Part shown: one piece after another, positions 54,373 to 64,000 of the stretch | Layout: each line of letters starts with the position of its first letter | Position numbering within the stretch: the stretch's first letter is position 1 | Assembly: GCA_032718865.1 (NCBI GenBank) | Contig: JALUTQ010000039.1 | Coordinates: 248,001 to 312,000 of the forward strand | Origin: Tilletia caries | Taxonomy: Eukaryota; Basidiomycota; Exobasidiomycetes; Tilletiales; Tilletiaceae | DNA length: 64,000 nucleotides | Direction of reading: 5' to 3' | Translations under genes and position numbers: made by a program | The notes under the pieces: model-generated | Told to the model about the DNA's origin: nothing | Databases searched by the model: none | The model's input: the letters and a program-made list of their open reading frames with translations, nothing else

Positions 54373-56799
54373 TCAGGTCCGGGAGCGACTGTCGTCCAGA
54401 GCGAGCCGGGATCGTGCCTTGACACCACCTGCGCCACCCGCCGCCGCGGACACCGGATTTGCGCTGCCGCCGTTGCCTCCCGCCGGCAACGCCATCGTTG
54501 ACGAAGACGATGTTCCTGTTCCATCTTGTCCTCGCTTTCTCCCTGTTGCTGACACCGACATCGATGTTGTCCCCAGCCCACGCCCACGCCCACGCCCACG
54601 CCCACGCCCACGTCCACGTCCGGGTACCTTGGCTGTCGCAGAATGCACCCTTGCCCGGTCGAGTACAGCTGATCGACCGGTGGTTGCTGGCTCCCGCATT
54701 CCCGAGTTAGAGCCTTCTCTCTCCTCTCCGACTCCGCTGACGGCTCTCGTCGGTCTCAGTAGCTGTAGCTCCTGATGTTTCCTTGCGCCCGAATTTCTAT
54801 CCTGAGCAATCCCGGTCGTAGGTGCATCCTTCTTCCCAAGAGCCTCTCTTGCCGAAGAACGCAAGCTCGTATCGGCCAGGGCCAGCTTCCGCTTCTTGTA
54901 CGCTGTCGCTCCACCGCCACCACCACCGTCTGGAACTGTCGTCGTTTCCGATGACGCGGTCGCCACAGCACCGTCTCCTATGATTCGAGAGGAAGACGCC
55001 ATCATAGGACCGGTGGGAAGCGCTGGTCTTTTGGTGCGACGGGTAGCCACAACTGCAATGGCAGGCGCCGTGCTGAATTCTAGCCGTAACTTCCCCGCAG
55101 GTTGACCTTTTTCAGCATGTGAACCCATAGCCAGCGCGACTGCCTTCCTCTCCCGTTCATTTTCTCGCTCCCGCTCCCTCATCACAGCCAATCTCCTCTT
55201 CTCCCGCCTCGCCTGCAAGTCTTTAGCTCTTCGAATACGTTCTTCGCCAAGAGGCAAACGCAGAATGGCCCGCTCCTGCTCCGAGAAGTCGGTCTCATCC
55301 TCGCGGCCTTGAGGTTCGCTGCCCGCAGCTTTCGGCAAGACTGGAGCCGAGGTGACCTTGTGCCGTCGCTTTCTCTGCACCTGCTGTTGTCTTGCTCGTG
55401 TTATGTCCCTGCCATCAGACTGAGGATGAGGAGGAGAAGAGGAAGGCGCCAAAGGTGGTGATGCTTCGCCATCCCATTGTAAGACCTCGCCCTCCGATCC
55501 GAGCATGCGTGAGCGTCGGAGGGCAGCCGTAACATCAGATGCACTCGTCGTTCGCTGGAACCGGGAGACGGGGGAGGAAGGAAAGCGTCCATGAGGACGA
55601 ACCCCTTCAGCGCCGCCTGTTGATTCAGTGGACGATGTTCTGGTTGTGATAGAGATGAGCGAGTTGGAGTTGGTCAAGGAGGGCAAGGTGGTTGAATCGT
55701 TTGGACCCGTTCGACTGGGAGACGGTCTGCTTGCTGTTGCATGATTATTCGCATGCATTTTGAGCGCCGGAGTAGAGTGCATAATAACATTCGTGTTGTG
55801 GTCCTCTTTTGCAGTGTCGTCGAAGTCGTCTCGGGCCCTTCCTTTGCCCTTGACGTCGATGCTCCTGTTTTTGTCGGCGGAGAGATCTTCACGAATGAGT
55901 TCTTCCCGTAAAGTCTTGATCGTCGAACGAGCCTTGCTGTAGGGCGGCGCTGCGACAGTGCCCGTGTCTGCCGGCGTGGTGACATTTGTTGCCGCACTGA
56001 AGCCGCTCCGATCTGACATCCGCACGGGAGGCATGTCGAATTTAACGACTCGACCCTTCTTGTTAATCATCGCCGGTGGCGGCGGCGGATCCATCCGGGG
56101 CGAGGAAGCGATAGCGGATCCAGCTGAGATCGCCGTGGGGAGTTGCTGGGCGGGTTTCTGAGGACTCATGCTGAAGCTGGGATCGGTGAGGTCTTGCGTC
56201 TCCTGTTGAAGCATGAACGCGAGCAGCCTATGTTCCGTTCCGGCCGTCGACGCCTGAGCCGGAGTATTCCGCCGAGAGCTTGAGTATTCGGACGTGACGT
56301 TTTGGGTTTGAGTCCGTACGGCCGGCCTTGCTTGCTGCCTTGACGATGATCTGTCATCCGGTGGAGACGAAGGCGGCAAAGGAAAGTCTTCCTGTGTCGA
56401 ATCGTTCAGCCGTTGTTGCACTTGATCTGGCGGTCCAATCGATTCTGGCTGGGTCCCGTCCGTATCGGAGGAGAGAGTCCACGGGTCTTCCACAGGCGCT
56501 TCGATGTGTTGAGACCATCGAGAGGGACCAGCTCGGCTCTCGCTTTCATCTTCGACCCGTCCTTCTTGCCGACCTTGAGCGTATACCAGTCCAGCCCTGG
56601 CAAGGATGGCTTCCTGGCGCTTTAGCAAAAGGGCAGGATTGGGACCGAGTCCGCCAGCGCCGATGGACCCATTGAGCCACGCCAACGCCTGATCCCGAGT
56701 CACCATGGTCTTCCTGACGAATTTCCAGTATTCGTGTGTGTGGATCGCTCGATGGCGACCAGATGGTGAAAGAAGAGACCGCACAAGCTCGACGATCAT
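54373..56799 (-). CDS. large low-complexity hypothetical protein
   Basis: An uninterrupted 808-residue frame from the ATG at 56,799 (MIVELVRSLLSPSGRHRAIH). A short N-terminal ordered segment (YWKFVRKTMVTRDQALAWL ... ALLLKRQEAILARAGLVYAQ) may be a helical domain. The middle is Ser/Thr/Pro-rich. A charged helix follows at about 520-590 (LGEERIRRAKDLQARREKRR ... REREREN). The C-terminus has eight GR repeats encoded by a CCCACG tandem at about 54,577-54,618, then Gly/Ala-rich sequence. Several basic patches suggest nuclear localisation. Length and lack of stops argue for a real gene; function unknown. An upstream intron and earlier start are possible because the frame is open beyond the chosen ATG. 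Confidence 0.7.
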   Translation of the reverse strand: MIVELVRSLLSPSGRHRAIHTHEYWKFVRKTMVTRDQALAWLNGSIGAGGLGPNPALLLKRQEAILARAGLVYAQGRQEGRVEDESESRAGPSRWSQHIEAPVEDPWTLSSDTDGTQPESIGPPDQVQQRLNDSTQEDFPLPPSSPPDDRSSSRQQARPAVRTQTQNVTSEYSSSRRNTPAQASTAGTEHRLLAFMLQQETQDLTDPSFSMSPQKPAQQLPTAISAGSAIASSPRMDPPPPPAMINKKGRVVKFDMPPVRMSDRSGFSAATNVTTPADTGTVAAPPYSKARSTIKTLREELIREDLSADKNRSIDVKGKGRARDDFDDTAKEDHNTNVIMHSTPALKMHANNHATASRPSPSRTGPNDSTTLPSLTNSNSLISITTRTSSTESTGGAEGVRPHGRFPSSPVSRFQRTTSASDVTAALRRSRMLGSEGEVLQWDGEASPPLAPSSSPPHPQSDGRDITRARQQQVQRKRRHKVTSAPVLPKAAGSEPQGREDETDFSEQERAILRLPLGEERIRRAKDLQARREKRRLAVMRERERENERERKAVALAMGSHAEKGQPAGKLRLEFSTAPAIAVVATRRTKRPALPTGPMMASSSRIIGDGAVATASSETTTVPDGGGGGGATAYKKRKLALADTSLRSSAREALGKKDAPTTGIAQDRNSGARKHQELQLLRPTRAVSGVGEEREGSNSGMREPATTGRSAVLDRARVHSATAKVPGRGRGRGRGRGRGRGLGTTSMSVSATGRKRGQDGTGTSSSSTMALPAGGNGGSANPVSAAAGGAGGVKARSRLALDDSRSRT

Positions 56800-56841
56800 T
56801 TCCGACACGAGGCTCCCAGCTCCCAGCTTCACCACAACCAC

Positions 56842-57856
56842 AGCTCAATACGACAACCGGCTGAAAACTTGCATCCCTGCCCTTGCCTGATTTTTCCCTG
56901 TCCATTACAGGTGTTTCCAGTGCTTCTTGAGGCCTCTGAATAGGAGATGGGTTCACTGACAACGAATATGCGAACCAGATACCTCCGGACGTCCGGACAG
57001 TTAGTGGGTCAGAACCTCAGAGCAACGAAGGTGAAAATCGCGAATCAGCACGCTGGCAGCTGCAAGAGCCAGCCTGGAACGATGTAAAAAATACAGAGAG
57101 TCTGTCCCGGGTACTGCTGTTGTGTCTCACTCATGTGTTGTGGCCGCTGTCGAGGGGTTGCGCGGCATGCCAGTCGGGTGCAGCCTCGTTGGGCACGGCT
57201 GCACGACGAGGAGGCATGCCAACAACGCACCACCACCACAACCACAAACACGACAATCCTTTCGGACCGCGTCTTTTGCCCCTGCTGCCTCAAGTATTTC
57301 ACTGACTTCCTCCACCCGCATCGTGACCTGCGCACTCCTTCTGACAGCGCGCTTCGAGGCTTCGAGGCTTCGAGGCGCCATTCCTGGTCACCCTTAATCA
57401 CGACCCGTGACCCCCCGCTTGTCGGGGTCACGCGACGAGTTTCCAAAAACTGGCAGAGCTGGCTGACCAAAACGGCCAAATGCCCTCCTTTCCACAGCTC
57501 CCAGCTCGAGATGCAGCTTATGAAGATCTCTTGACTCTGTAACAATATTTTGAGATCGCGTGTATCAGTATCTTCTTGCGGAGTTTGAGAATCCTAGCTA
57601 TCGTTGGGACCGTGTGGGAGGGTGACTTGCAACTTCGTTTTTTCAAGATTGAGCACTGAGCCGCTGAGATTCTGTCACGACTCACGAGTCACGCGTCACG
57701 ACTCACAACCACTCTGATTGGATTCAGCACCACTGCGCAATAAACGCATCTGTTCTTGAGATTGATACGCGTCTGCCGTTTGTCACGCATTGTTTGAACC
57801 TTGCCAGTTGCCAGTGAGCCAGAACCATCATACCATGACAGTACCAAGTTACCAAT
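56842..57856. other. intergenic; small repeat clusters
   Basis: Holds a triple 9-bp repeat CTTCGAGGC (about 57,352-57,377) and a GTCACGACTCAC cluster with self-complementary words (57,673-57,706). No supported gene. Confidence 0.45.
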
Positions 57857-60678
57857 ATGCCTCGCACGCCGCTCGCTAATGTCAGCAACAACGTACGTCC
57901 TCAAACTCGGTCTCAGCGTCCGTCAAAGCGCAAAGCAGCTCGAGATTCCAGTCCTGCAGAGCCGCAACAGCCCTCAACATCGGAGCAGTCAACTGATGCG
58001 GCGCGTCGTTGCAGGCCCAGGCGCAGCCGCACAGACGACAGAGATGGAGAGATGGACAAGGAGGAGGATTGGGAGGACGAATCAGACCACGAACAGGACG
58101 GAGAACACTCGGTCGAGTCCCAGAAGGAGTTCATGCGTCGAGCCCAGGCGGTGATTCGGGCGGCACGAAATGACGCAGCTTTTCAACTTGCTCACTTTCA
58201 AGTTGAACCTGTGCGTCGAATGCTTCTTGGGCACGATGGCATAGTCATGTCTGCGACAGGGTCTGGAAAGTCAATGTTGATGGAGCTTGCCGCCCGGCTT
58301 CGCCCTGACATGACCTTCATAGTCGTTTCTCCGCTGCGATCTCTTCAGGAGGAACAAGTGAGTCCCACTTTCATGTACACTGGCCCATTATTCTGTTGTT
58401 TCCATATCTCTGAGTTCCAAATTCTGACCGTGTTGTGACTTGTGATATTCCTTATTGGGTCTTCATTGTCCATATCTCCATCGTGATTCACACAGGCGTC
58501 GAAGTTCAAGGGTACAACGATCAAGGCCATCAATCTGGACGCAGAGACCCTGAGCGGAAGAAGAGAGGTTATACCTGATCTCCAGAGTCAAAGGTACGTT
58601 CTCAGTCTTGCGTACAGAGGTCAGAGTGTGCGTGTTGTGGGCTTAATGGGTACAACGGAGCCTGGCCGCCGAGTCTTTGACACCTGGACTTCCGGCTCAG
58701 AGATCTGTTCATTGGGATGGGTGGAATTGAATGCGCTCTAGGTTCAGGGTGCGGAACCCCGATTCTCGACGCAGGTCGCAGAGCAGGATTCAGAGACGGT
58801 TGGGAACTTGGGTTGGAGACAGGAACAGAATGGTCAATGAATGAGTCGCTGTCGACACTCGGAAGAGTACATGTACATCTTGATCTGTTGTGACTTGTGA
58901 CTTTGTGCTAATCAGGACTCTCTTCATCTTTGCCTGCAGTGCGACGAGCAGCAGCCTTACGGAAGAAGAACGGAGGCAGAGCCGTCGCGCGCAACTGCTG
59001 GCAGAATTGAAGCGTGGCGCGTTCAATCTGATCTTTGCCTCTCCAGAGACTCTGATTTCCAACTCTCCCGTGTCTCACGCCCTCTCGCAGAAGAGCTTTC
59101 GGACCAAGGTTGGCGGAATTTTCATTGACGAAGCCCACGTCGTCGACGAATGGGGCACGCAAGAAAGTCTCCGCACAAAAGAAGCCTTTCGACCCGACTT
59201 TGGCAAGATCCGTGTGCTCCGGCACCTCGTTGGAGCCCGTGTTCCTGTGCTTGCCTGTACCGCCACGCTTCCTTCCAGCACCCTCAAGACCGCCTGGAGA
59301 GTATTGGACTTTGGCAGACAAAGCTTCTTTGCCTGTGATGCAGGAACAGATCGTCCCAACATCAGGCTCGAGGTGCGCGCCATGTCCTACAGCAATACCT
59401 CGTTTCGTGATCTCGCTTCCTTCTTCTCCCCCCTTGCAAAACAGCCCGAACACATACCCAAGACAATCATCTATGTCCGGACCAAGCACGAGGCATACAA
59501 GGCAGCAGAGGCCATTAAGGGTTTTCTGGATCCCTGCCTAGCCTCCACCGTCTGCTCGTTCACGTCTCTGGGCACCAATGCGCTGAAAACCGACGTGCTG
59601 CAGCGCTTCTACAAAACGAGCGGTCTTCGGATTCTGGTGGCGACCGAAGCTGGAGGAATGGGACTCGATGTGGCCGATGTGGATCTCATCATCCAGTTTC
59701 GACTCTCTCGAACGTTGACCGAGTTTTTTCAACATGCGGGACGTGCCATGCGGCAGCTGAGCAAAACAGGGGTCGCTGTTTTGTTGGCTGAGTCGTGGGC
59801 TTTCGAATCAAACAACATCCGGAACAACCTCATCACCACCACCAACTCCGCTTCTCAACACGCTAGTACCAGCCATTCTGCCGCCAGAGGCACTGGCGGA
59901 GACGAACCATCCTCGGCCAAAGCTGCTCGGCGAGCCAAAGTCGAGCCCGCGCTATTGCGTTTTGTTCAGGGTGGCTGCTGTCGACGAGCAGTGGTGATGG
60001 AGTCGATGAGGATGGATTTCGAGTGGATGCATTCTCAGCTGATCGAGTCTTCCTTCTTCTTTCTTGCTTTACCGCACAACACAGTCTCACCGCAATTACC
60101 GTTCATGTCGGATTCCTCTCCGTCTCACAGCCGCATGCAAGCATGTCTCTGGATCGAGCCATCGAGCGAGCGACGCGAATGTGCAGCCACGTCATGCTGC
60201 GACGTTTGCGTGCCCGACTCGCCATTGAGGGTGTTCGACATACGCGAAATACCCGAAGCCGCCGAATCTTCCCGCTCAATTAGAGCCTATCGTTTTTCCA
60301 CGCCCACATGCAGCTCTGTCCCCTCTCCGTCTCAGCCTTGGGCAGCATCTCCTGGACTGGCGGCACCAACTATTTCAGCAGCGAAGAACGCATGGAGGGT
60401 TTCTTCCCTCTCCCGAAAGCGTTCTCTCTGATCTCAGTGTGGTTCGCATCGTAGCGATGGCAGGGCGCATAGCGAAACTAGGAGCAACCTATCATCGATT
60501 CGACGTGGAGCCGCTTCGGCAGCTCCTGGGTACCGAAGCGGACATCTTGCCCGCTTTCTTTTTGCAATCTCTCTCCGATGCTTGCTTTACTTGGGCACGT
60601 CAGTCCAATGCTCAAGACTTTGCAAAGGATCTCACCAAAGGTGGTGACTGGCGTGAGAAGAAAACACATCAAGCTTGA
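57857..60678 (+). CDS. RecQ-like DEAD/DEAH DNA helicase
   Basis: Exons 57,857-58,357, 58,496-58,593 and 58,942 onward join in phase. A basic/acidic N-terminus (MPRTPLANVSNNVRP) precedes the helicase core. Motifs are MSATGSGKSML (Walker A, about 131-140), VVSPLRSLQEEQ, ASPETLI, IDEAHVVDEWG (DEAH with the RecQ-type tryptophan), ACTATLP, TIIYVRTKHEA, ILVATEAGGMGLDVADVDLI and FQHAGRAMR. A Cys cluster follows (GGCCRRA ... CAATSCCDVC), as in RecQ zinc-binding regions. The frame holding the cluster runs to 60,431. However, the natural C-terminus (LLDWRHQLFQ ... LGATYHRFDVEPLRQLLG) is in another frame ending at 60,678, so an intron or frameshift lies near 60,200-60,300. Lacks a recognisable HRDC domain. 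Converges with the DUF6589 gene. Confidence 0.8.
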
Positions 60679-60753
60679 TGGTGAGTTTGGTTTTCCGCAC
60701 GCAACAGTCAACACTCTGAACATCGCATGAATTCACTCCTTTTTTTGCCCGGA

Positions 60754-63726
60754 TTACATCTCGTTCAGAAGTCCACCATCGCTCCTCTCTGCAGCGAGTC
60801 GCGCTCGCAGTCCCCTATCCGCTTCGTCCCATTGCTCGTCATCCACACCATCGCCTGCTCCTTCGTCGCCGGACTCGCTGCTTTCCTCCTCGTCCGATTG
60901 TCGCACCACTGTCTTCAGCATTGCCTCCCGAATCGAAAGTGCATCTCCTGAGCGTTGGAACTTGCGCAAGCTGCCGTTGCGAAGTTTGGACCATCCTTGT
61001 GAGATGATATCGTCGACATGAATCTTGCTGTGAAGTGTTTGAAAGTCTTTCCATGCGGCTGCAACAGCTTTACCATCTTTTTTGCGACCCTTCTTCCTTT
61101 GCACAGCACCCTCCAGACCACGATGCGGAGTCACAGTGAACAGCCGTTTGCCTGTTGACGTGGATTGTATCAAGGTGATGTCTCTTGACGCATCTTTCGC
61201 TGTGCGTTGACGGATATGAAATTGAAGCCCAAGCTGGGCACTCGCCGTGATCTTGGTTGCTTGAGAGACGTGCGGCAGTGCCGAGATTCGGTCTTCCAGG
61301 CGTTGTCCAAGATCGGAACCACTCTGCGTCCACGCTGTAGCCTGCTCATGTACAAGTGAAGTCAGTTCTTGCACATCGCCTGGCGCCATCTGATTCAGGA
61401 CGCGGTGCGATGTGCTCACCTTTACCTCTTTCACAAACGTCTCCTGTAGATGATCGGCTGCCTCCCAATCTCCCGCTCTTCCATGCCTGTTCACCAACGA
61501 CGCCCCGTACAAGACTCGCAGGGCCCGGGATGGAAGGACCTTGGCCGCAAGGGCGCGACTGAGCAGATTGTTCTTGTAGTTATGTTGTCCAGTGGCGATG
61601 AAGCCGAGAAGCATGTATCTCTCCGTTTGCGCCATGCGACCGATGTCTCCTTTCTTCGTTGCGTACTCGTATTCTATCCCAATGAGAGAGTCCCGCAAGA
61701 ACAGACCTGCCGCCGCCTTCACTTGGTCCTTGTTCTGTTGAGCAGTGACCACCGCTTCCGGAGAGATATGATCACGATACAGGCGGCGACAGGCTGCAAA
61801 GAAGTCGCGCTTCGGAGGTGTCCATTCTGCTATATTCCATTCCTCTCCCATAACGGTGCTGAAGATTGAAGAGCTTCATGAGCATGCTGACCGGATAAAG
61901 ACGCAGCGACAGGACAAAGCTACTCACTTCATGGCCGCAAGAAGTCTTCCTTCGAAAGTATGTCGTAGCAGGGCCCAACCCTCGTTGAACTGAGGCTCCT
62001 TCTCGTTCAATCCCGTCTTTCCGCGATTCAGCATCTCTCGCACTCGATCCAGCGAGAGATCTGACCCTGCCTTGCCAGTGAGATAGTTCTGACGAAAGAG
62101 CAGCCTAGCATGTGCCATGGCGCGGCCCAAGGAGCCAGGAACTTGAGTTGATTGATGGGTTCGGGCTCGTCTTCGGACACCGCGACAACGCTGAGGATGT
62201 TGTTGACCGTAAGCAGGTCTCCCACCACTGGAAGAGCCTTGTCGCCCACATTCCATCCCACATCTCTCATCGTCTGATGCAGCACTTGCTGCATTCCCGA
62301 CAAGTTGCCTTCGTCCTCCTGTACGAGTTTGAGAGGGTGGATTTCAGTCTGAGTAGTGGTGAGAACGTCAATATCGTGATTTCGACGCATTCGGTGGACC
62401 TCGGACAAGATCTGCTTTCGGCGTCGGCGAGAGAGCTTCATGTGACGAAAGAGGACCTCACTGATGTGGATGAGTGCTGCATCGTGTAGAAAAGACTCGT
62501 CCGGTTCGAGATCCTTCACTTGGAGTGCTGTTTTTGTCCGCCAATCTGAGCGCTTCGCAGTCTTCGATCGTCAGGTCTGCGGGTTTGAACTCAGGTCCCA
62601 GCTCCAACATTGTACGCATCGTGAATGAATGCATGGTAGGACTCTGCTGTATCCGTTGCTCAGCGGGGCGAACGTATATGTTGATGTTGTCCAGCACAAA
62701 GATTGGTATCCGATCGTGCTTACGAGCCGAGGAAGCAGCTTGTTCCACCATACGTGTCGACATCGACGTCACAGCTCGATAGGCATAACGCTGAGACGCT
62801 GTGATTCCGAGGCGATTGAGGAAGTTGAAAATCAGCGACGATGTGTTCGAAAGCTCGCAGAAGACAGCGTTGAGGCATTGGAATCGATTGCATTGTCGAC
62901 TCTGCGAGAATAGTAGAGCAGAGATGACTACCGTCATCGTCTGAAAGGCATAGAAAAGATGTCAGCTCAGCGCTCATTTGACAGGTCACAGGGTTACGTT
63001 GCACATCTATACTCATACCCTTTCGGCCTTGCTCATCGGCCTGAGATCTGAATGATCAGAATCGTCCACATCCATCGCATCTTCATCCTGGTCCAACCCT
63101 TCTCCTTCCTCTTCATCGTTCTCCTCCTCCTCCTCCTCCTCTAATCCTTCTCCATCTGCCTGCGCTTCCCCCTCATTGTGTTCGTCCTCACTCTCCCCCG
63201 GGTCTCCATCAGAAGCTGTACCGCTCCCATCCACGTGTCCGTTCAATGTTGTTGTATGGTTGGTGGGAGAAATCGGAATGAGATGGCGAAGGAAGGTTGA
63301 GGTTGTCGGATATCGCTCCTGATAATGGTCGAGGAGGGCAACCCATTGACCTTGTCCTGAAGCAACCGAGTCTAACGTGGCCGAGGGAGTGTGCAAAAAA
63401 GAGTCGCGCCGGCAGTTGCGTAGCTCGTTCAGCATGACTTGGGCTGCATAAGTCATGATGGCATCGTTGAATTGGGCTTGGGCGGCGGGAACGGCTCTTT
63501 CCTTGACGTGCTGAATGAGTGACCGAACGAGCTCAGCTGGTCCGTATGTAGAGATAGCAGAACCTGCTGCGCCAGTGATCCAAAGACCGACCCTTCTATT
63601 TGCCGCGTCAGACCTGCTCAACAGCATCTCAGTTAGGAAATTTTGAAGTTGTAGTTCATTGTCGGACATGGCATCCAGCACAGCGTCAATACGCCGGGTC
63701 TTATCGTCTGAGAGTTTCGTTGCCAT
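60754..63726 (-). CDS. DUF6589 protein, probably frameshifted
   Basis: Exon 1 (63,019-63,726) encodes MATKLSDDKTRRIDAVLDAM and an acidic run. Exon 2 begins at 62,940 with TMTVVISALLFSQSRQCNRF, SLIFNFLNRLGITASQRYAY, and the hallmark IPIFVLDNINIYVRPAEQR. The next segment (KDLEPDESFLHDAALIHIS ... VVGDLLTVNNI) needs a one-base shift at an A5 run near 62,530. A further shift near 62,130 leads to ARLLFRQNYLTGKAG. An intron (61,928 to 61,858) joins GRLLAAMK to MGEEWNIAEWTPP. The C-terminal part ends with an acidic tail at 60,754. DUF6589 proteins are abundant and uncharacterised in basidiomycetes and are suspected to be transposon-derived. Two frameshifts suggest decay or base errors. Confidence 0.75.
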
Positions 63727-64000
63727 AGCTGAATGCTGATCGAAGAGAAAAGGAAAAAAAAGTGCGTCAGCTTTCAGCGTCCTACATCGAGCATAAAAGC
63801 AGAATGTGTAGGAGACTAGAGTCTAGAGCCAATCGCCAACTGGTGATTGTGAAGAATCCCATCTGGGCTCAGCTCACCTTAATCGCTTTGCTGTGAATCT
63901 CAGACTTATAAATCCAGGCACAGCCAGTACACACGTCGAACAAGGCAGAAATACCGATTTGAATTGAGCAGTGTTCTGAAAAATGCGAAAAACACTGGGG
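63727..64000. other. upstream region of the DUF6589 gene at the window edge
   Basis: Contains a TATA-like GGATTTATAAG on the minus strand near 63,905. The window ends before any element terminus could be seen. Confidence 0.4.

Noticed and set aside
54419..54775. Plus-strand Pro/Arg-rich frame
   Set aside because: Antisense shadow of the RG-repeat C-terminus of the 808-residue gene.
57045..57545. 166-codon minus-strand frame
   Set aside because: Contains a poly-Val stretch from a CAC repeat and no recognisable domain.
57857..60678. Subtelomeric telomere-linked helicase marking a chromosome end
   Set aside because: No telomeric repeats in the window, and the gene is followed by another gene. 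RecQ-like copies also occur internally in basidiomycetes.

Overview
The window is repeat-rich nuclear DNA from a filamentous or dimorphic fungus, most likely a basidiomycete. Evidence: short (about 45-110 bp) GT-AG introns in most host genes, fungal housekeeping genes (Ecm16/DHX37 helicase, BolA-like protein, GTP cyclohydrolase I), and gene families I know as basidiomycete-expanded (RecQ-like helicases, DUF6589 proteins). I cannot place it to class from sequence alone.

Layout. 0-32.3 kb is a transposon graveyard. It starts with a malate-dehydrogenase pseudogene, then a 5'-truncated Ty3/gypsy copy (1.9-5.1 kb) and a cluster of hAT-like non-autonomous elements whose interiors are packed with one short palindromic word each. 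One nested pair sits on an intron acceptor of a listerin-like (LTN1) fragment (6.6-8.7 kb). Gene debris and a solo LTR follow. A nearly intact young Ty3/gypsy element (14,986-22,089; 508-bp LTRs differing at one base; 5-bp target duplication ACATC) interrupts another reading frame. More palindromic islands follow (24-26 kb), then two LINE-type remains (26.3-32.3 kb), the second ending in an A-rich tail.

33-57 kb is the host-gene region: an AIF-like oxidoreductase, Ecm16/DHX37, a BolA-like gene divergent from GTP cyclohydrolase I, a secreted alpha/beta hydrolase, a small 10-cysteine secreted protein, another secreted protein, and a large low-complexity protein. Between the oxidoreductase and DHX37 lies a 3.86-kb Tc1/mariner-like element (24-bp perfect terminal inverted repeats, TA duplication) that carries two convergent genes, a DD34E transposase with a broken catalytic Asp and a 543-residue accessory protein. 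It is nested in an older Tc1-like MITE.

57.8-63.7 kb holds a convergent pair, a RecQ-like helicase and a DUF6589 protein, about 75 bp apart; this may be another two-gene mobile unit.

The most unusual observations are: (1) both Ty3 copies encode a Pol in which the integrase lies inside the RNase H domain (first RNase H strand before the integrase, the rest after it); (2) the hAT-like island elements share a terminal class but each has its own homogenised palindromic word, and one island insertion duplicated a splice acceptor; (3) the two-gene Tc1-like element. Exon coordinates were read by eye from splice consensus and frame continuity, with no transcript data.
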